This document shows, one piece after another, positions 27,520 to 36,363 of a stretch of 64,000 nt of DNA (the stretch's first letter is position 1; each line of letters begins with the position of its first letter). The notes under the pieces were generated by a model. It did no database searches, was not told the DNA's origin, and worked only from the letters and a program-made list of their open reading frames with translations. The stretch comes from Amycolatopsis endophytica. GTDB lineage: Bacteria; Actinomycetota; Actinomycetes; Mycobacteriales; Pseudonocardiaceae. The position numbers and the translations under genes were made by a program. The stretch lies in contig NZ_JACCFK010000001.1 in NCBI RefSeq assembly GCF_013410405.1, positions 4,526,001-4,590,000 of the forward strand, given 5' to 3'.

Positions 27520-28734
27520 GGTGTCGTCGGGGTCCGAGCCGCCCCAGGCGAGTGCGAGGGTGAGGCGGCGGCGGTTGTCCGGGTCGTCCAGGCTCTCGCC
27601 GAACAGCTCGCGCAGCTGGGTCATCCGGTAGCGCACCGTCTGCGGGTGGATGTGCAGCTCCTCCGCCATGGCACGGCGGTCGCCGAGGTGCCGCAGCCAG
27701 CAGGCGAGCGTCTCGCACAGCCGTTTGCGCGTCACCGGCCCCAGATGCGACAGGGGGGCGAGACACTGGTGGCGGAAGGCGTCGAACAGCTTCGCGTCGC
27801 GGTGCACGATGATCGAGTCCAGGTGGTCGTCCACGAACACCGGATCGTCCTCGAGCACCTGGGCCTGGCGCAGCTGGGCGGCGAGCTCGGCGACGTGCAT
27901 GCTGGCGGGCAGGCGCTCCAGCGCGACGGCGTGCCCGACCACGGCGCCGGCACCGCGCAGCGCGCTCGCCAGCCGCTCCCGGCGTTGCGGACCGTCCGGA
28001 TCGGGCACGATGGCACAGACCAGACGCTGCCGCCGCACGTGCAGTGACGAGTTCCCGAGCCGTCCCAGCAGTGCGCTGCCGACCGGGTTGTCCGGCTCCA
28101 CCAGGACGACCGCCGCCTGCCGGGGCAGCGGCCAGTCCACCCGGGCCGCGGCGGTGCGGATCGCGGCGGAGTCGGACCGGTCCGACAGCAACATGTCCGC
28201 GAGCTCGTCACGCAGCCGTTCCCGCGTCGCGGCCGCTTCGGACTGCTCCAGCACGTACCCGCGCGCGGACGCCGACGACAGCTGGTCCACGAAGATGAAC
28301 ACCGCTTCGGCCAGCGAGGCGAACATGTCCGAGGGGACACCGACCTCCAGCGCGACCTCGGCGACGTGGTGCCAGGCGACGCGCGCGCCGATCTGGTAGG
28401 CCGACAGCAGGCTCGTCAGATCGCGGCCCTGCTGCCACTGCGCGCGCCCGATCTCCTCGAACAGCGGTTGTTCCCCGAACCGGTCACCCGCCTGGTCGGC
28501 GATGCCGGACAGTTCCGTGATGTCCCATTTGGCCATGCGCAGCAGCCGCCGCAGGAACATGCCCGCCGAAACGAGGACCTCGTCCCGCTCGGTGATGATG
28601 AACTCGGCGTAGTCCGGCCAGTGCTCGTTGAGCAGCCGTGCCACGTCGTCGAGCATGCGCGGCAGCCGTTGCGAGGTCGCCGCCGCCAGCTGCTCGAGCT
28701 TGCCGTCGCTGGTCTCCGTTCTTCTGACCGCCAT
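27517..28734 (-). CDS. CdaR/PucR-family transcriptional regulator
   Basis: The protein has about 405 residues. A long N-terminal sensory region with conserved DQAGDRFGEQPLFEEIGRAQWQQG and LTSLLSAYQIGARVAWHHVAEVAL is followed by a GGDEF-like middle domain and a C-terminal PucR HTH, MAEELHIHPQTVRYRMTQLRELFG. This matches the regulator that, from memory, sits at the same place in M. tuberculosis (Rv1453). It is divergent from the hopanoid operon with 136 bp between, so it is a natural candidate for controlling hpnC onward. The start ATG 28734 has a GGGGGT ribosome binding site; longer in-frame starts exist. Confidence 0.85.
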   Translation of the reverse strand: MAVRRTETSDGKLEQLAAATSQRLPRMLDDVARLLNEHWPDYAEFIITERDEVLVSAGMFLRRLLRMAKWDITELSGIADQAGDRFGEQPLFEEIGRAQWQQGRDLTSLLSAYQIGARVAWHHVAEVALEVGVPSDMFASLAEAVFIFVDQLSSASARGYVLEQSEAAATRERLRDELADMLLSDRSDSAAIRTAAARVDWPLPRQAAVVLVEPDNPVGSALLGRLGNSSLHVRRQRLVCAIVPDPDGPQRRERLASALRGAGAVVGHAVALERLPASMHVAELAAQLRQAQVLEDDPVFVDDHLDSIIVHRDAKLFDAFRHQCLAPLSHLGPVTRKRLCETLACWLRHLGDRRAMAEELHIHPQTVRYRMTQLRELFGESLDDPDNRRRLTLALAWGGSDPDDT

Positions 28735-28810
28735 GTCGTGGACCCCCACTCGCCTGCCCGCGTGCCGTCCATCGTCCGGGTCAATACTGTCAGCTCGTGA
28801 CAACCGGGGC

Positions 28811-28839
28811 TTCTTCATTTTTGTTTCCGGTGCGAAGAA
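28811..28839. promoter_or_regulatory. Inverted repeat upstream of the hopanoid operon
   Basis: TTCTTC (28811-28816) and GAAGAA (28834-28839) are separated by 17 bp within an AT-rich stretch, unusual for this genome, 32 bp before hpnC. It may be a regulator binding site or a weak hairpin in the leader. No clear -10/-35 pair was found. Confidence 0.35.
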
Positions 28840-28870
28840 TTCGTCACAGCGAGGGAGCGATTATGAGGCG

Positions 28871-29773
28871 ATGGCTCCCGCACCCCCCGGTCCCGGCACG
28901 GTCGGCGAACGCACGCTGCGCGAAAAGGAACAGGCCGAGAACTTTCCCGTAGCGCTGCGGATACTTCCGCGTGACCTGCGTGACGACCTCGGCGCGATCT
29001 ACGACGTGGCGCGCGTGATCGACGATCTGGGTGACGAGGCAGCCGGATCCGCGGAAGATCGCACGGCCGGGTTATTGCGATTCCAGGAAGATCTGGACCG
29101 CACCTTTCGCGGGGACGAACCACACGAACGGGTATTACGTGATCTTCTCCCCGCGGTTCGGCGCCGCGATCTGGAAGCGGACCCGTTCAATCGCCTGGTG
29201 CGGGCGAACCTCCAGGACCAGCGCGTCGGCAGGTACGCCACGCAGGCCGAGCTGGAGGACTACTGCGTGCTCTCCGCCGACCCGGTGGGGCGCCTGGTGC
29301 TCCGCGTGTTCGGGGTGCGCGACGCCGTGGCCGGGCAGCTCTCGGACAAGGTGTGCACCGCGCTCCAGCTGATCGAGCACTGCCAGGACGTGGCCGAGGA
29401 CCGTCGCAACGGGCGCGTCTACCTGCCGCAGTCCGGCCTCGCCGCGTTCGGGGCCGCCGAAACCGACCTCGACGCGGTCACCACGAGCCGCCCGGTGCGC
29501 CTGGCCGTCGCCGCGCAGACCGCCCGCGCGCTCGACCTGCTCACCACCGGCGCGGCGCTGCTGGACCGCCTGCACGGCTGGGCGCGGATCGCCGTCGCCG
29601 GCTACGTCGCGGGCGGTCTGGCCACGCTCGACGCGCTGCGACGGTCCCGGTGGGACGTGCTGTCCGCGACGCCGCGCCCGCGCAAGACCGACGTGCTGGC
29701 GCACCTGATCGCCCTCCTGGTGCGCCGCGAAGCCCATGTCCGCCGGATCCGGGAAGGGGGCCGGTCCGCATGA
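28871..29773 (+). CDS. hpnC: Squalene synthase HpnC (hydroxysqualene synthase)
   Basis: Second enzyme of the HpnD-HpnC-HpnE route to squalene; it converts presqualene diphosphate to hydroxysqualene. The 300-residue protein has the HpnC N-terminus (EKEQAENFPVALRILP), an Asp-rich motif VARVIDDLGDE and the second motif HCQDVAEDRRNGRVYLP. The ATG at 28871 was preferred to an out-of-frame ATG at 28863; GAGGGAG lies upstream. First gene of a seven-gene operon; it overlaps hpnD by ATGA. Confidence 0.93.
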   Translation: MAPAPPGPGTVGERTLREKEQAENFPVALRILPRDLRDDLGAIYDVARVIDDLGDEAAGSAEDRTAGLLRFQEDLDRTFRGDEPHERVLRDLLPAVRRRDLEADPFNRLVRANLQDQRVGRYATQAELEDYCVLSADPVGRLVLRVFGVRDAVAGQLSDKVCTALQLIEHCQDVAEDRRNGRVYLPQSGLAAFGAAETDLDAVTTSRPVRLAVAAQTARALDLLTTGAALLDRLHGWARIAVAGYVAGGLATLDALRRSRWDVLSATPRPRKTDVLAHLIALLVRREAHVRRIREGGRSA

Positions 29774-30630
29774 CGGCACCGACGCTCGAACAGGCATACA
29801 CCACCTGTGAGGACATCACGAGGACGGAGGCCCGCAACTTCTACTGGGGCATCCGGCTGCTCACGAAGCAGCGCCGCTCGGCGCTGTGCGCGGTGTACGC
29901 GCTCGCGCGGCGCGTGGACGACATCGGTGACGGTGACCTGCCGATCGAGGAGAAGGCCACGCAGCTGGAGGCGGTCCGCAAGGAGTTGTCCGCGCTCGAT
30001 CGCAGCACCGATCCGGTGATGGTCGCGGTCGCCGACGCCGCACACCGCTTCCCGGTGCCGCTGGAGGCGTTCGACGAGCTGCTCGACGGCGTCTGGATGG
30101 ACATCGAGGGCCGCCGCTACGGCACCTTCGACGAGCTGACCGAGTACTGCCGGTGCGTGGCCGGGTCGATCGGCAGGCTGTGCCTGGGCGTGTTCGGCAG
30201 CAAACCGCACCCCGGGGCCGCCCACTACGCCGACGCGCTCGGCATCGCCCTGCAGCAGACCAACATCCTGCGCGACATCCGGGAGGACCTGCTCACCGGC
30301 CGGGTGTACCTGCCGAAGGAGGACCTCGACGCGTTCGGGGTCGACCTGCGGATCTCCGACGGCGTGCTGGCCGACCCGGACGGCGGCCTGGCGAACCTGA
30401 TCCGGCACAGCGCGGCCCGGGCCCGCGAGTGGTACGCCGACGGCCTGCGCCTCGGCCCGCTGCTCGACCGCCGCAGCGGCGCGTGCTGCCTGGCGATGGC
30501 CGGGATCTACCGGCAGCTGCTGGAGCGCATCGCCGAGCAGCCGTCGGCGGTCTACGACAAGCGGCTGTCGCTGTCCGGCCGGGAGAAGCTGGGCGTGGCG
30601 GTCCGCGCGCTGGGCGGGAAAGCGGCATGA
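29770..30630 (+). CDS. hpnD: Presqualene diphosphate synthase HpnD
   Basis: Condenses two farnesyl diphosphates to presqualene diphosphate. The 286-residue protein belongs to the squalene/phytoene synthase fold with both Asp-rich motifs, ALARRVDDIGDGD and TNILRDIREDLLTGRVYLP. The R/KxFY segment ARNFYWGIRLL is present. Start and stop both sit in ATGA overlaps with hpnC and hpnE, showing tight coupling of the three squalene genes. Confidence 0.95.
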   Translation: MTAPTLEQAYTTCEDITRTEARNFYWGIRLLTKQRRSALCAVYALARRVDDIGDGDLPIEEKATQLEAVRKELSALDRSTDPVMVAVADAAHRFPVPLEAFDELLDGVWMDIEGRRYGTFDELTEYCRCVAGSIGRLCLGVFGSKPHPGAAHYADALGIALQQTNILRDIREDLLTGRVYLPKEDLDAFGVDLRISDGVLADPDGGLANLIRHSAARAREWYADGLRLGPLLDRRSGACCLAMAGIYRQLLERIAEQPSAVYDKRLSLSGREKLGVAVRALGGKAA

Positions 30631-31982
30631 CGCAGCGGGTCGCGGTCGTCGGCGGTGGTCTGGCCGGGATCACCGCGGCCCTGCGCTGTGCCGACGCCGG
30701 GCACCGGGTGACCCTGCTGGAGTCCCGGAACACCCTGGGCGGACTGACGCACTCGTTCACCCGCGACGGGCTCGACGTCGACAACGGGCAGCACGTGTTC
30801 CTGCGCTGCTGCACCTCCTATCTGGGCCTGCTGCGGCGGCTCGGCGTCACCGGCCGGGTGCACCTGCAGCCGCGCCTGGAGATCCCGGTGCACTCGCCGA
30901 AACGGCGCCGCCCGGTGTGGCTGCGCCGCAACCCGCTGCCCGCGCCGCTGCACCTGGCGGACTCGGTGCTGCGCTACGGCCCGCTCGGCCTCGGCGACCG
31001 GATGCGGTTCGCCGGTGCCGCGCTCGCGCTGAAATCGGTCGACCCGGCCGCGCCCAGTTCCGACCGGCGCACGTTCGGGGAGTGGCTCCAGGCGCACGGC
31101 CAGAGCCCGGACGCGATCAGGAAACTCTGGGACCTGGTCGGCATCGCGACGCTGAACGCCCCGGCGGCGAAGGCGTCGCTCGGCCTGGCCGCGACCGTGT
31201 TCCAGGTCGGCCTGCTGACCGCCGCCGACGCCGCCGACCTCGGCTGGGCCACCGTGCCGCTGCGCCGGCTGCACGGCGAACCCGCGCTGGCGAAGCTGAC
31301 CGAGGCGGGGGTGGACGTCCGTCTCGGCACCAAGGTCACCGGGCTGGCCCGCGCGGAGGGCACCTGGCGGATCGGCGCGGACGAGCCGGTCGAGGCCGAC
31401 CACGTCGTGCTCGCCGTGCCGCCGCCGGTGGCCGCCAGGCTGCTGCCCGAAGGCGCGGTGCGCCTGCCGCCGGACTTCGCCGACGGGCTCGGCAGCTCGC
31501 CCATCGTCAACGTGCACGTCGTGTTCGACCGCAAGGTCACCAGCGCACCGTTCTTCGCCGCCGTCGACTCGCCGGTGCAGTGGGTCTTCGACCGCACGGC
31601 GTCGAGCGGTCTCACCCGCGGTCAGTACCTGGCGATCTCCCTCTCGGCCGCCGACGAGGAGATCGACCTGCCGGTGCGGGTCCTGCGGGAGCGGATGCTG
31701 CCCGCCCTGCTCGACCTGCTTCCCGCCGCCCGCGGCGCCGGGGTGCTCGACTTCTTCGTGACGCGAGAGCGCCACGCCACGTTCGCTCCCGCGCCGGGCT
31801 GCGCGGGACTGCGCCCGCCCGCCCGCACCCGCGTGCCGGGGCTGGTGCTGGCGGGCGCGTGGACCGCCACCGGCTGGCCGGCGACCATGGAGGGCGCCGT
31901 GCGCAGCGGAGAGGCGGCCGCCCAAGCCGTGCCCGGCACTCCAGCGGGGGTTCCGGGCCGTCCGGAAGGGATACCCGCATGA
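30627..31982 (+). CDS. hpnE: Hydroxysqualene dehydroxylase HpnE
   Basis: FAD-dependent enzyme that reduces hydroxysqualene to squalene. The 451-residue protein has the dinucleotide-binding VAVVGGGLAGITAALRCADAG, then LGGLTHSFTRDGLDVDNGQHVFL (amine-oxidase/desaturase type), a central MWDL-like KLWDLVGIATLNAP, and a C-terminal FAD motif LVLAGAWTATGWPATMEGAVRSGEAAA. Overlaps both neighbours by ATGA. The C-terminal tail is Pro/Gly-rich and not conserved-looking. Confidence 0.95.
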   Translation: MTQRVAVVGGGLAGITAALRCADAGHRVTLLESRNTLGGLTHSFTRDGLDVDNGQHVFLRCCTSYLGLLRRLGVTGRVHLQPRLEIPVHSPKRRRPVWLRRNPLPAPLHLADSVLRYGPLGLGDRMRFAGAALALKSVDPAAPSSDRRTFGEWLQAHGQSPDAIRKLWDLVGIATLNAPAAKASLGLAATVFQVGLLTAADAADLGWATVPLRRLHGEPALAKLTEAGVDVRLGTKVTGLARAEGTWRIGADEPVEADHVVLAVPPPVAARLLPEGAVRLPPDFADGLGSSPIVNVHVVFDRKVTSAPFFAAVDSPVQWVFDRTASSGLTRGQYLAISLSAADEEIDLPVRVLRERMLPALLDLLPAARGAGVLDFFVTRERHATFAPAPGCAGLRPPARTRVPGLVLAGAWTATGWPATMEGAVRSGEAAAQAVPGTPAGVPGRPEGIPA

Positions 31983-32989
31983 CCGCTGTACTCGATTCCC
32001 TGCAGCAGGGCAGGCAGGCCGTCCTGCCCGCGATGCGGGCCGCCGTGGACCGGCTCGACCCCGCCAGCCGCGCGATCGCCTACTACCACCTGGGCTGGAC
32101 CGACCTGGACGGCAACCCCACCTCGGGTGGTGGCAAGGCGGTGCGCCCGGCGCTGGCGCTGCTGTCGGCCGAGGCCGCGGGCGCCGGCCCGGACAGCGGG
32201 CTGCCCGGCGCGGTGGCGGTGGAACTGGTGCACAACTTCTCGCTGCTGCACGACGATCTGATGGACGGCGACACCGAGCGGCGGCACCGGCCGACCGTGT
32301 GGGCGGTGCGGGGCGCGGCCAGCGCGATCCTCACCGGCGACGCGATGCTGGCGCTGGCCAACGAGGTCCTGCTGGACGCCGACGAACCGGGCGCGGTCGC
32401 GGCGGCCCGGCTGCTGTCCGAAGCCGTCGGCGAGCTGATCCGCGGCCAGGTCCTCGATGTCGCCTTCGAACAACGCGACGACGTCACACTCGACGAGTGC
32501 CTGGACATGGCGGGCGGCAAGACCGGCGCGCTGCTGTCCGCCAGCGCCGCGATCGGCGCCGTGCTCGCGGGCGCGCCGGACCGCACGGTCGAGGCGCTCG
32601 CCGGGTTCGGCGCCGACCTTGGCCTGGCGTTCCAGCTGGTCGACGACGTGCTCGGCATCTGGGGCGAGCCGTCGGTGACCGGCAAGCCGGTGCACTCCGA
32701 CCTGCGGGCCCGCAAGAAGAGCCTGCCGGTCACCTACGCCGTCACCCACGGCGGCGCGCCCGGACGCGAGCTGGCCGTCTGGCTCACCGACGGCGACGTC
32801 GCGGACGAAGACGCGGTGCGCCGCGCCGCCGACCTGGTCGACCTGGCCGGCGGGCGCGCGTGGGCGCTGGAGGAAGCCCACCGCCGGATGGCGGCCGGGC
32901 AGCGCAAGCTCGAGGACGCCGAGGTCCCGGGACGGGTGCGTGCGGAGCTACTGGCCCTCGCGCGGTTCATCGTGACCAGGGAGGCCTGA
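31979..32989 (+). CDS. Polyprenyl (farnesyl/geranylgeranyl) diphosphate synthase
   Basis: Head-to-tail prenyl synthase giving the precursor for squalene. The 336-residue protein has the first Asp-rich motif LLHDDLMDGDTERR (DDxxD) and the second FQLVDDVLGIWG, plus GGGKAVRP and GEPSVTGKPVHSDLRARKKSLPV. Chain length cannot be fixed from sequence; bulky residues before DDxxD (FSLLHDD) are compatible with farnesyl diphosphate, which hpnD needs. Located between hpnE and shc, as in the Streptomyces hopanoid cluster. Confidence 0.92.
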   Translation: MTAVLDSLQQGRQAVLPAMRAAVDRLDPASRAIAYYHLGWTDLDGNPTSGGGKAVRPALALLSAEAAGAGPDSGLPGAVAVELVHNFSLLHDDLMDGDTERRHRPTVWAVRGAASAILTGDAMLALANEVLLDADEPGAVAAARLLSEAVGELIRGQVLDVAFEQRDDVTLDECLDMAGGKTGALLSASAAIGAVLAGAPDRTVEALAGFGADLGLAFQLVDDVLGIWGEPSVTGKPVHSDLRARKKSLPVTYAVTHGGAPGRELAVWLTDGDVADEDAVRRAADLVDLAGGRAWALEEAHRRMAAGQRKLEDAEVPGRVRAELLALARFIVTREA

Positions 32990-34891
32990 ATGACGCAGAC
33001 CGCCGATCCCGCCACCAGATCGGGCACCGGCCCCGCCGAGGTGCTCGACCGCGCGGTCGCCCATCTCAAGGGGCTGCAGCGCGACGGCGGCTGGTGGAAG
33101 GGCGAACTGCAGACCAACGTGACCATGGACGCCGAGGACCTGCTGATGCGGGAGTTCCTGGGCATCCGCACCGCGGCCGAGACCGAGGAGGCCGCCCGGT
33201 GGATCCGCTCGCAGCAGCGCGCGGACGGCACCTGGGCGACCTTCCACGGCGGACCGGGTGACCTGTCGACCACGGTCGAGGCATGGGTCGCACTGCGGCT
33301 GGCCGGCGACTCGCCGGACGAGCCGCACCTGCGCCGGGCCGCGGAGTTCATCCGCCGCGGCGGCGGGGTCGAGGCCAGCCGCGTGTTCACCCGGATCTGG
33401 CTGGCGCTGTTCGGGCTGTGGTCGTGGGACGATCTGCCGAACATGCCGCCCGAGCTGGTGCTGCTGCCCTCCTGGGTGCCGCTCAACGTCTACGACTGGG
33501 GCTGCTGGGCGCGCCAGACCGTGGTGCCGCTGACGGTGGTCAGCACGCTGCGCCCGGTGCGGCCGTTGCCCTTCGGCATCGACGAGCTGCGCTCCGGCGT
33601 CCGGCGCGGCGGTGGCCTGGTCGCGCCGTGGACCTGGTCGGGCGCCTTCCAGTACCTGGACAAGGCGCTGCACCTCTACGCGAAGGTGCCGCTGAAACCG
33701 GTGCGCGAGTTCGCGATGCGGCAGGCCGCGGAGTGGATCCTCGCGCGGCAGGAAGCCGACGGCGGGTGGGGCGGCATCCAGCCGCCGTGGGTGTACTCGC
33801 TGCTCGCGCTGCACCTGCTCGGCTACTCGCTGGACCACCCGGCCATGCGCGAGGGGATCAGGGGCCTCGACGGGTTCCTCATCCGCGAGGAAACCCCCGA
33901 GGGCACGGTGCGGCGGCTGGAGGCGTGCCAGTCCCCGGTGTGGGACACCGCGCTGGCGATCACCGCGCTGCTGGACGCGGGCGCCCCCGGCGACGACCCG
34001 CACCTGCTCAAGGCCGCCGACTGGATGCTCGGCGAGGAGATCGCGGTGCGCGGCGACTGGGCCGTGCGGCGACCGGACCTCGACCCGGGCGGATGGGCGT
34101 TCGAGTTCGCCAACGACCTGTACCCGGACACCGACGACACCGCCGAGGTCGTGCTCGGCCTGCGCCGCGTCGGCCACCCGGACCGCGAGCGGCTCGGCAA
34201 GGCACTGGACCGGGCGGTGAAGTGGACCACCGGGATGCAGTCACGCGACGGCGGCTGGGGCGCGTTCGACGCCGACAACACGCGGGAACTCACCACGAAG
34301 CTGCCCTTCTGCGACTTCGGCGCGGTGATCGACCCGCCGTCGGCCGACGTCACGGCCCACGTCGTGGAGATGCTGGCCAAGGAGGGGCGGGCGGACAGCC
34401 GCGAATGCCGCCGCGGCGTGAAGTGGCTGCTGGACCACCAGGAGGCCGACGGGTCGTGGTTCGGCCGCTGGGGCGCGAACTACGTCTACGGCACCGGCGC
34501 GGTCGTCCCGGCGCTGGCCGAGGCCGGGGTGCCGGTGTCGTCCGGCGCGATCCGGCGGGCCGTGCGGTGGCTGGGCGAGCACCAGAACGACGACGGCGGC
34601 TGGGGTGAGGACCTGCGGTCCTACCGTGACCCCTCGTGGTCCGGGCGCGGCGAGTCCACCGCTTCGCAGACCGCCTGGGCGCTGCTGGCCCTGATCGCGG
34701 CGGGGGAGCGGGACTCCGAGGTCACCGCGCGCGGTGTGGGCTGGCTGGCCGAGACCCAGCGGGCGGATGGCACGTGGGACGAGCCGCAGTTCACCGGGAC
34801 CGGGTTCCCCGGCGACTTCTACATCAACTACCACCTGTACCGGCTCGTGTTCCCGGTGACCGCGCTGGGCCGTTACCTGGGCCGGTCATGA
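32990..34891 (+). CDS. shc: Squalene-hopene cyclase
   Basis: Membrane-associated class II cyclase making hopene and diplopterol from squalene. The 633-residue protein carries several QW repeats (for example QQRADGTWATF, QEADGGWGGIQ, QSRDGGWGAFD, QEADGSWFGRWG, QRADGTWDEPQ) and the catalytic DTDD in YPDTDDTAEV near residue 380. The substrate channel FANDLYP region and C-terminal TGTGFPGDFYINYHLYR are typical. Starts directly after the prenyl synthase stop. Confidence 0.97.
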   Translation: MTQTADPATRSGTGPAEVLDRAVAHLKGLQRDGGWWKGELQTNVTMDAEDLLMREFLGIRTAAETEEAARWIRSQQRADGTWATFHGGPGDLSTTVEAWVALRLAGDSPDEPHLRRAAEFIRRGGGVEASRVFTRIWLALFGLWSWDDLPNMPPELVLLPSWVPLNVYDWGCWARQTVVPLTVVSTLRPVRPLPFGIDELRSGVRRGGGLVAPWTWSGAFQYLDKALHLYAKVPLKPVREFAMRQAAEWILARQEADGGWGGIQPPWVYSLLALHLLGYSLDHPAMREGIRGLDGFLIREETPEGTVRRLEACQSPVWDTALAITALLDAGAPGDDPHLLKAADWMLGEEIAVRGDWAVRRPDLDPGGWAFEFANDLYPDTDDTAEVVLGLRRVGHPDRERLGKALDRAVKWTTGMQSRDGGWGAFDADNTRELTTKLPFCDFGAVIDPPSADVTAHVVEMLAKEGRADSRECRRGVKWLLDHQEADGSWFGRWGANYVYGTGAVVPALAEAGVPVSSGAIRRAVRWLGEHQNDDGGWGEDLRSYRDPSWSGRGESTASQTAWALLALIAAGERDSEVTARGVGWLAETQRADGTWDEPQFTGTGFPGDFYINYHLYRLVFPVTALGRYLGRS

Positions 34892-36360
34892 CCGGCGTGG
34901 TGGTCGCGCCGCTGCGCGTCGAAGCCTCGGCTCTGCGGATGCCGGGCCTGGTGGTGCTGCACGGCGGCATGGGCCCGCGCCGCGCGGCCGAATCGTCGTT
35001 GCGGCTGGCTTCCGCCGGGCACCCGGTGCTGGTCGCCGGGGTCGGCGGGGCGCTCGTGCCGCGGGTGCGGCCGGGTGATCTGGTGGTGGCGACCGAGATC
35101 GACGGTCCACGCGGGCGGGTGCCGTTGCCGTCGGCGCCACTGCTGGCCGCGGCGTTGCGGCGACAGGGGCTGACCGTCCACCTGGGACCGATCGCGTCTT
35201 CACCGGCCGTGGTGGACGGCGCGGAGCGGGCCCGGTACGCCGAAAGCGGTGCGCTGGCCGTCGACATGGAGTCCGCGGAGTTCGCCACACTGCCCGGGCC
35301 GACGGCTGTCGTCCGGGCCGTTGTGGACACTCCCGATCAGCCGTTGTGGCGGCCGGGCACGGTGTTGCGCGGCATCAGCGGACTGCGGTCGCTGCGGCTG
35401 GCGGCGCCGGTGTTGCGTGAATGGTGCGAGGCCGCCGGTGCGGGCGAGTTGCTGATGGCCAGTCCGCGGTCGTTCTGCGCCGGCGTGGAGCGGGCGATCG
35501 AGATCGTCGAGCGGGCGCTGGACCGGTACGGCGCCCCGGTGTTCGTGCGACGGCAGGTGGTGCACAACGCACACGTCGTGCGGCGGCTGGAGGCGCTGGG
35601 CGCGGTGTTCGTGCAGGAGGTCGAGGAGGTTCCGCGAGGCGCCACGACCGTACTGGCCGCGCACGGTGTCGCGCCGTCGGTACGGGCGGCGGCGCGGGCG
35701 CGGGACCTGCGGGTGATCGACGCGACCTGCCCGCTGGTGATGAAGGTGCACACCGAGGTCAAGCGCTACACGGGCCGCGGCGACACCGTGTTCCTCATCG
35801 GGCACGCCGACCACGAAGAGGTCGAGGGCACGGTGGGGGAGGCGCCCGAGCGGATCGTGGTGGTGGAAGACGCGGAGGCGGCGGCGCACGTGCGGGCACC
35901 CGCGGGCCGGGCGGCCTACGCGATGCAGACGACGCTGGCCGTGGACGAGGCGGAGGAGATCGCCTCGGTGCTGCGCTCGCGGTTCCCCTCGATCGAGGGC
36001 CCGCGGCGCGACGACATTTGTTACGCCACCACGAACCGCCAGCGCGCGGTGACGGCGGTGGCGGAGGAGGCGGACCTCGTCCTCGTGGTCGGCTCGGTGA
36101 ACTCGTCCAACTCGCAGCGCCTGGTCGAGGTGGCGCGGCGGCGGGGGACGCGGGCCAGGCTCGTCGACGACGTGTCCGAAGTGGACCTGCGCTGGCTGGC
36201 GGGGGCGACGCGGATCGGGATCACCGCGGGCGCCTCGGCTCCACCGGATCTGGTGGCGGAGCTGGTGCGGTGCCTGCGCGGGCTCGGGCGCACGAAGGTG
36301 ACCGAGACCGCGGGGGCCGATGAGGACGTGGTTTTCACACTACCCCGGGAGGTGAGCTAG
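34888..36360 (+). CDS. HpnG-IspH fusion: hopanoid nucleosidase domain joined to HMBPP reductase
   Basis: The single 490-residue frame starts at ATG 34888 in an ATGA overlap with shc. Residues 1-185 form a nucleoside-phosphorylase fold (GVGGALVPRVRPGDLVVATE and VDMESAEFA at 125-133), matching HpnG, which removes adenine from adenosylhopane. Residues about 187-490 are a complete IspH (LytB) domain: Cys197 in SFCAGVERAI, Cys281 in DATCPLVMKVH and Cys378 in ICYATTNRQ are the three 4Fe-4S ligands, with GHADHEEVEGTVGE and SVNSSNSQRL also present. IspH makes IPP and DMAPP in the last step of the MEP pathway. Normally these are separate genes. No stop, frameshift or internal start with a strong ribosome binding site is evident at the junction. 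Confidence 0.9.
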   Translation: MTGVVVAPLRVEASALRMPGLVVLHGGMGPRRAAESSLRLASAGHPVLVAGVGGALVPRVRPGDLVVATEIDGPRGRVPLPSAPLLAAALRRQGLTVHLGPIASSPAVVDGAERARYAESGALAVDMESAEFATLPGPTAVVRAVVDTPDQPLWRPGTVLRGISGLRSLRLAAPVLREWCEAAGAGELLMASPRSFCAGVERAIEIVERALDRYGAPVFVRRQVVHNAHVVRRLEALGAVFVQEVEEVPRGATTVLAAHGVAPSVRAAARARDLRVIDATCPLVMKVHTEVKRYTGRGDTVFLIGHADHEEVEGTVGEAPERIVVVEDAEAAAHVRAPAGRAAYAMQTTLAVDEAEEIASVLRSRFPSIEGPRRDDICYATTNRQRAVTAVAEEADLVLVVGSVNSSNSQRLVEVARRRGTRARLVDDVSEVDLRWLAGATRIGITAGASAPPDLVAELVRCLRGLGRTKVTETAGADEDVVFTLPREVS

Positions 36361-36363
36361 ACC

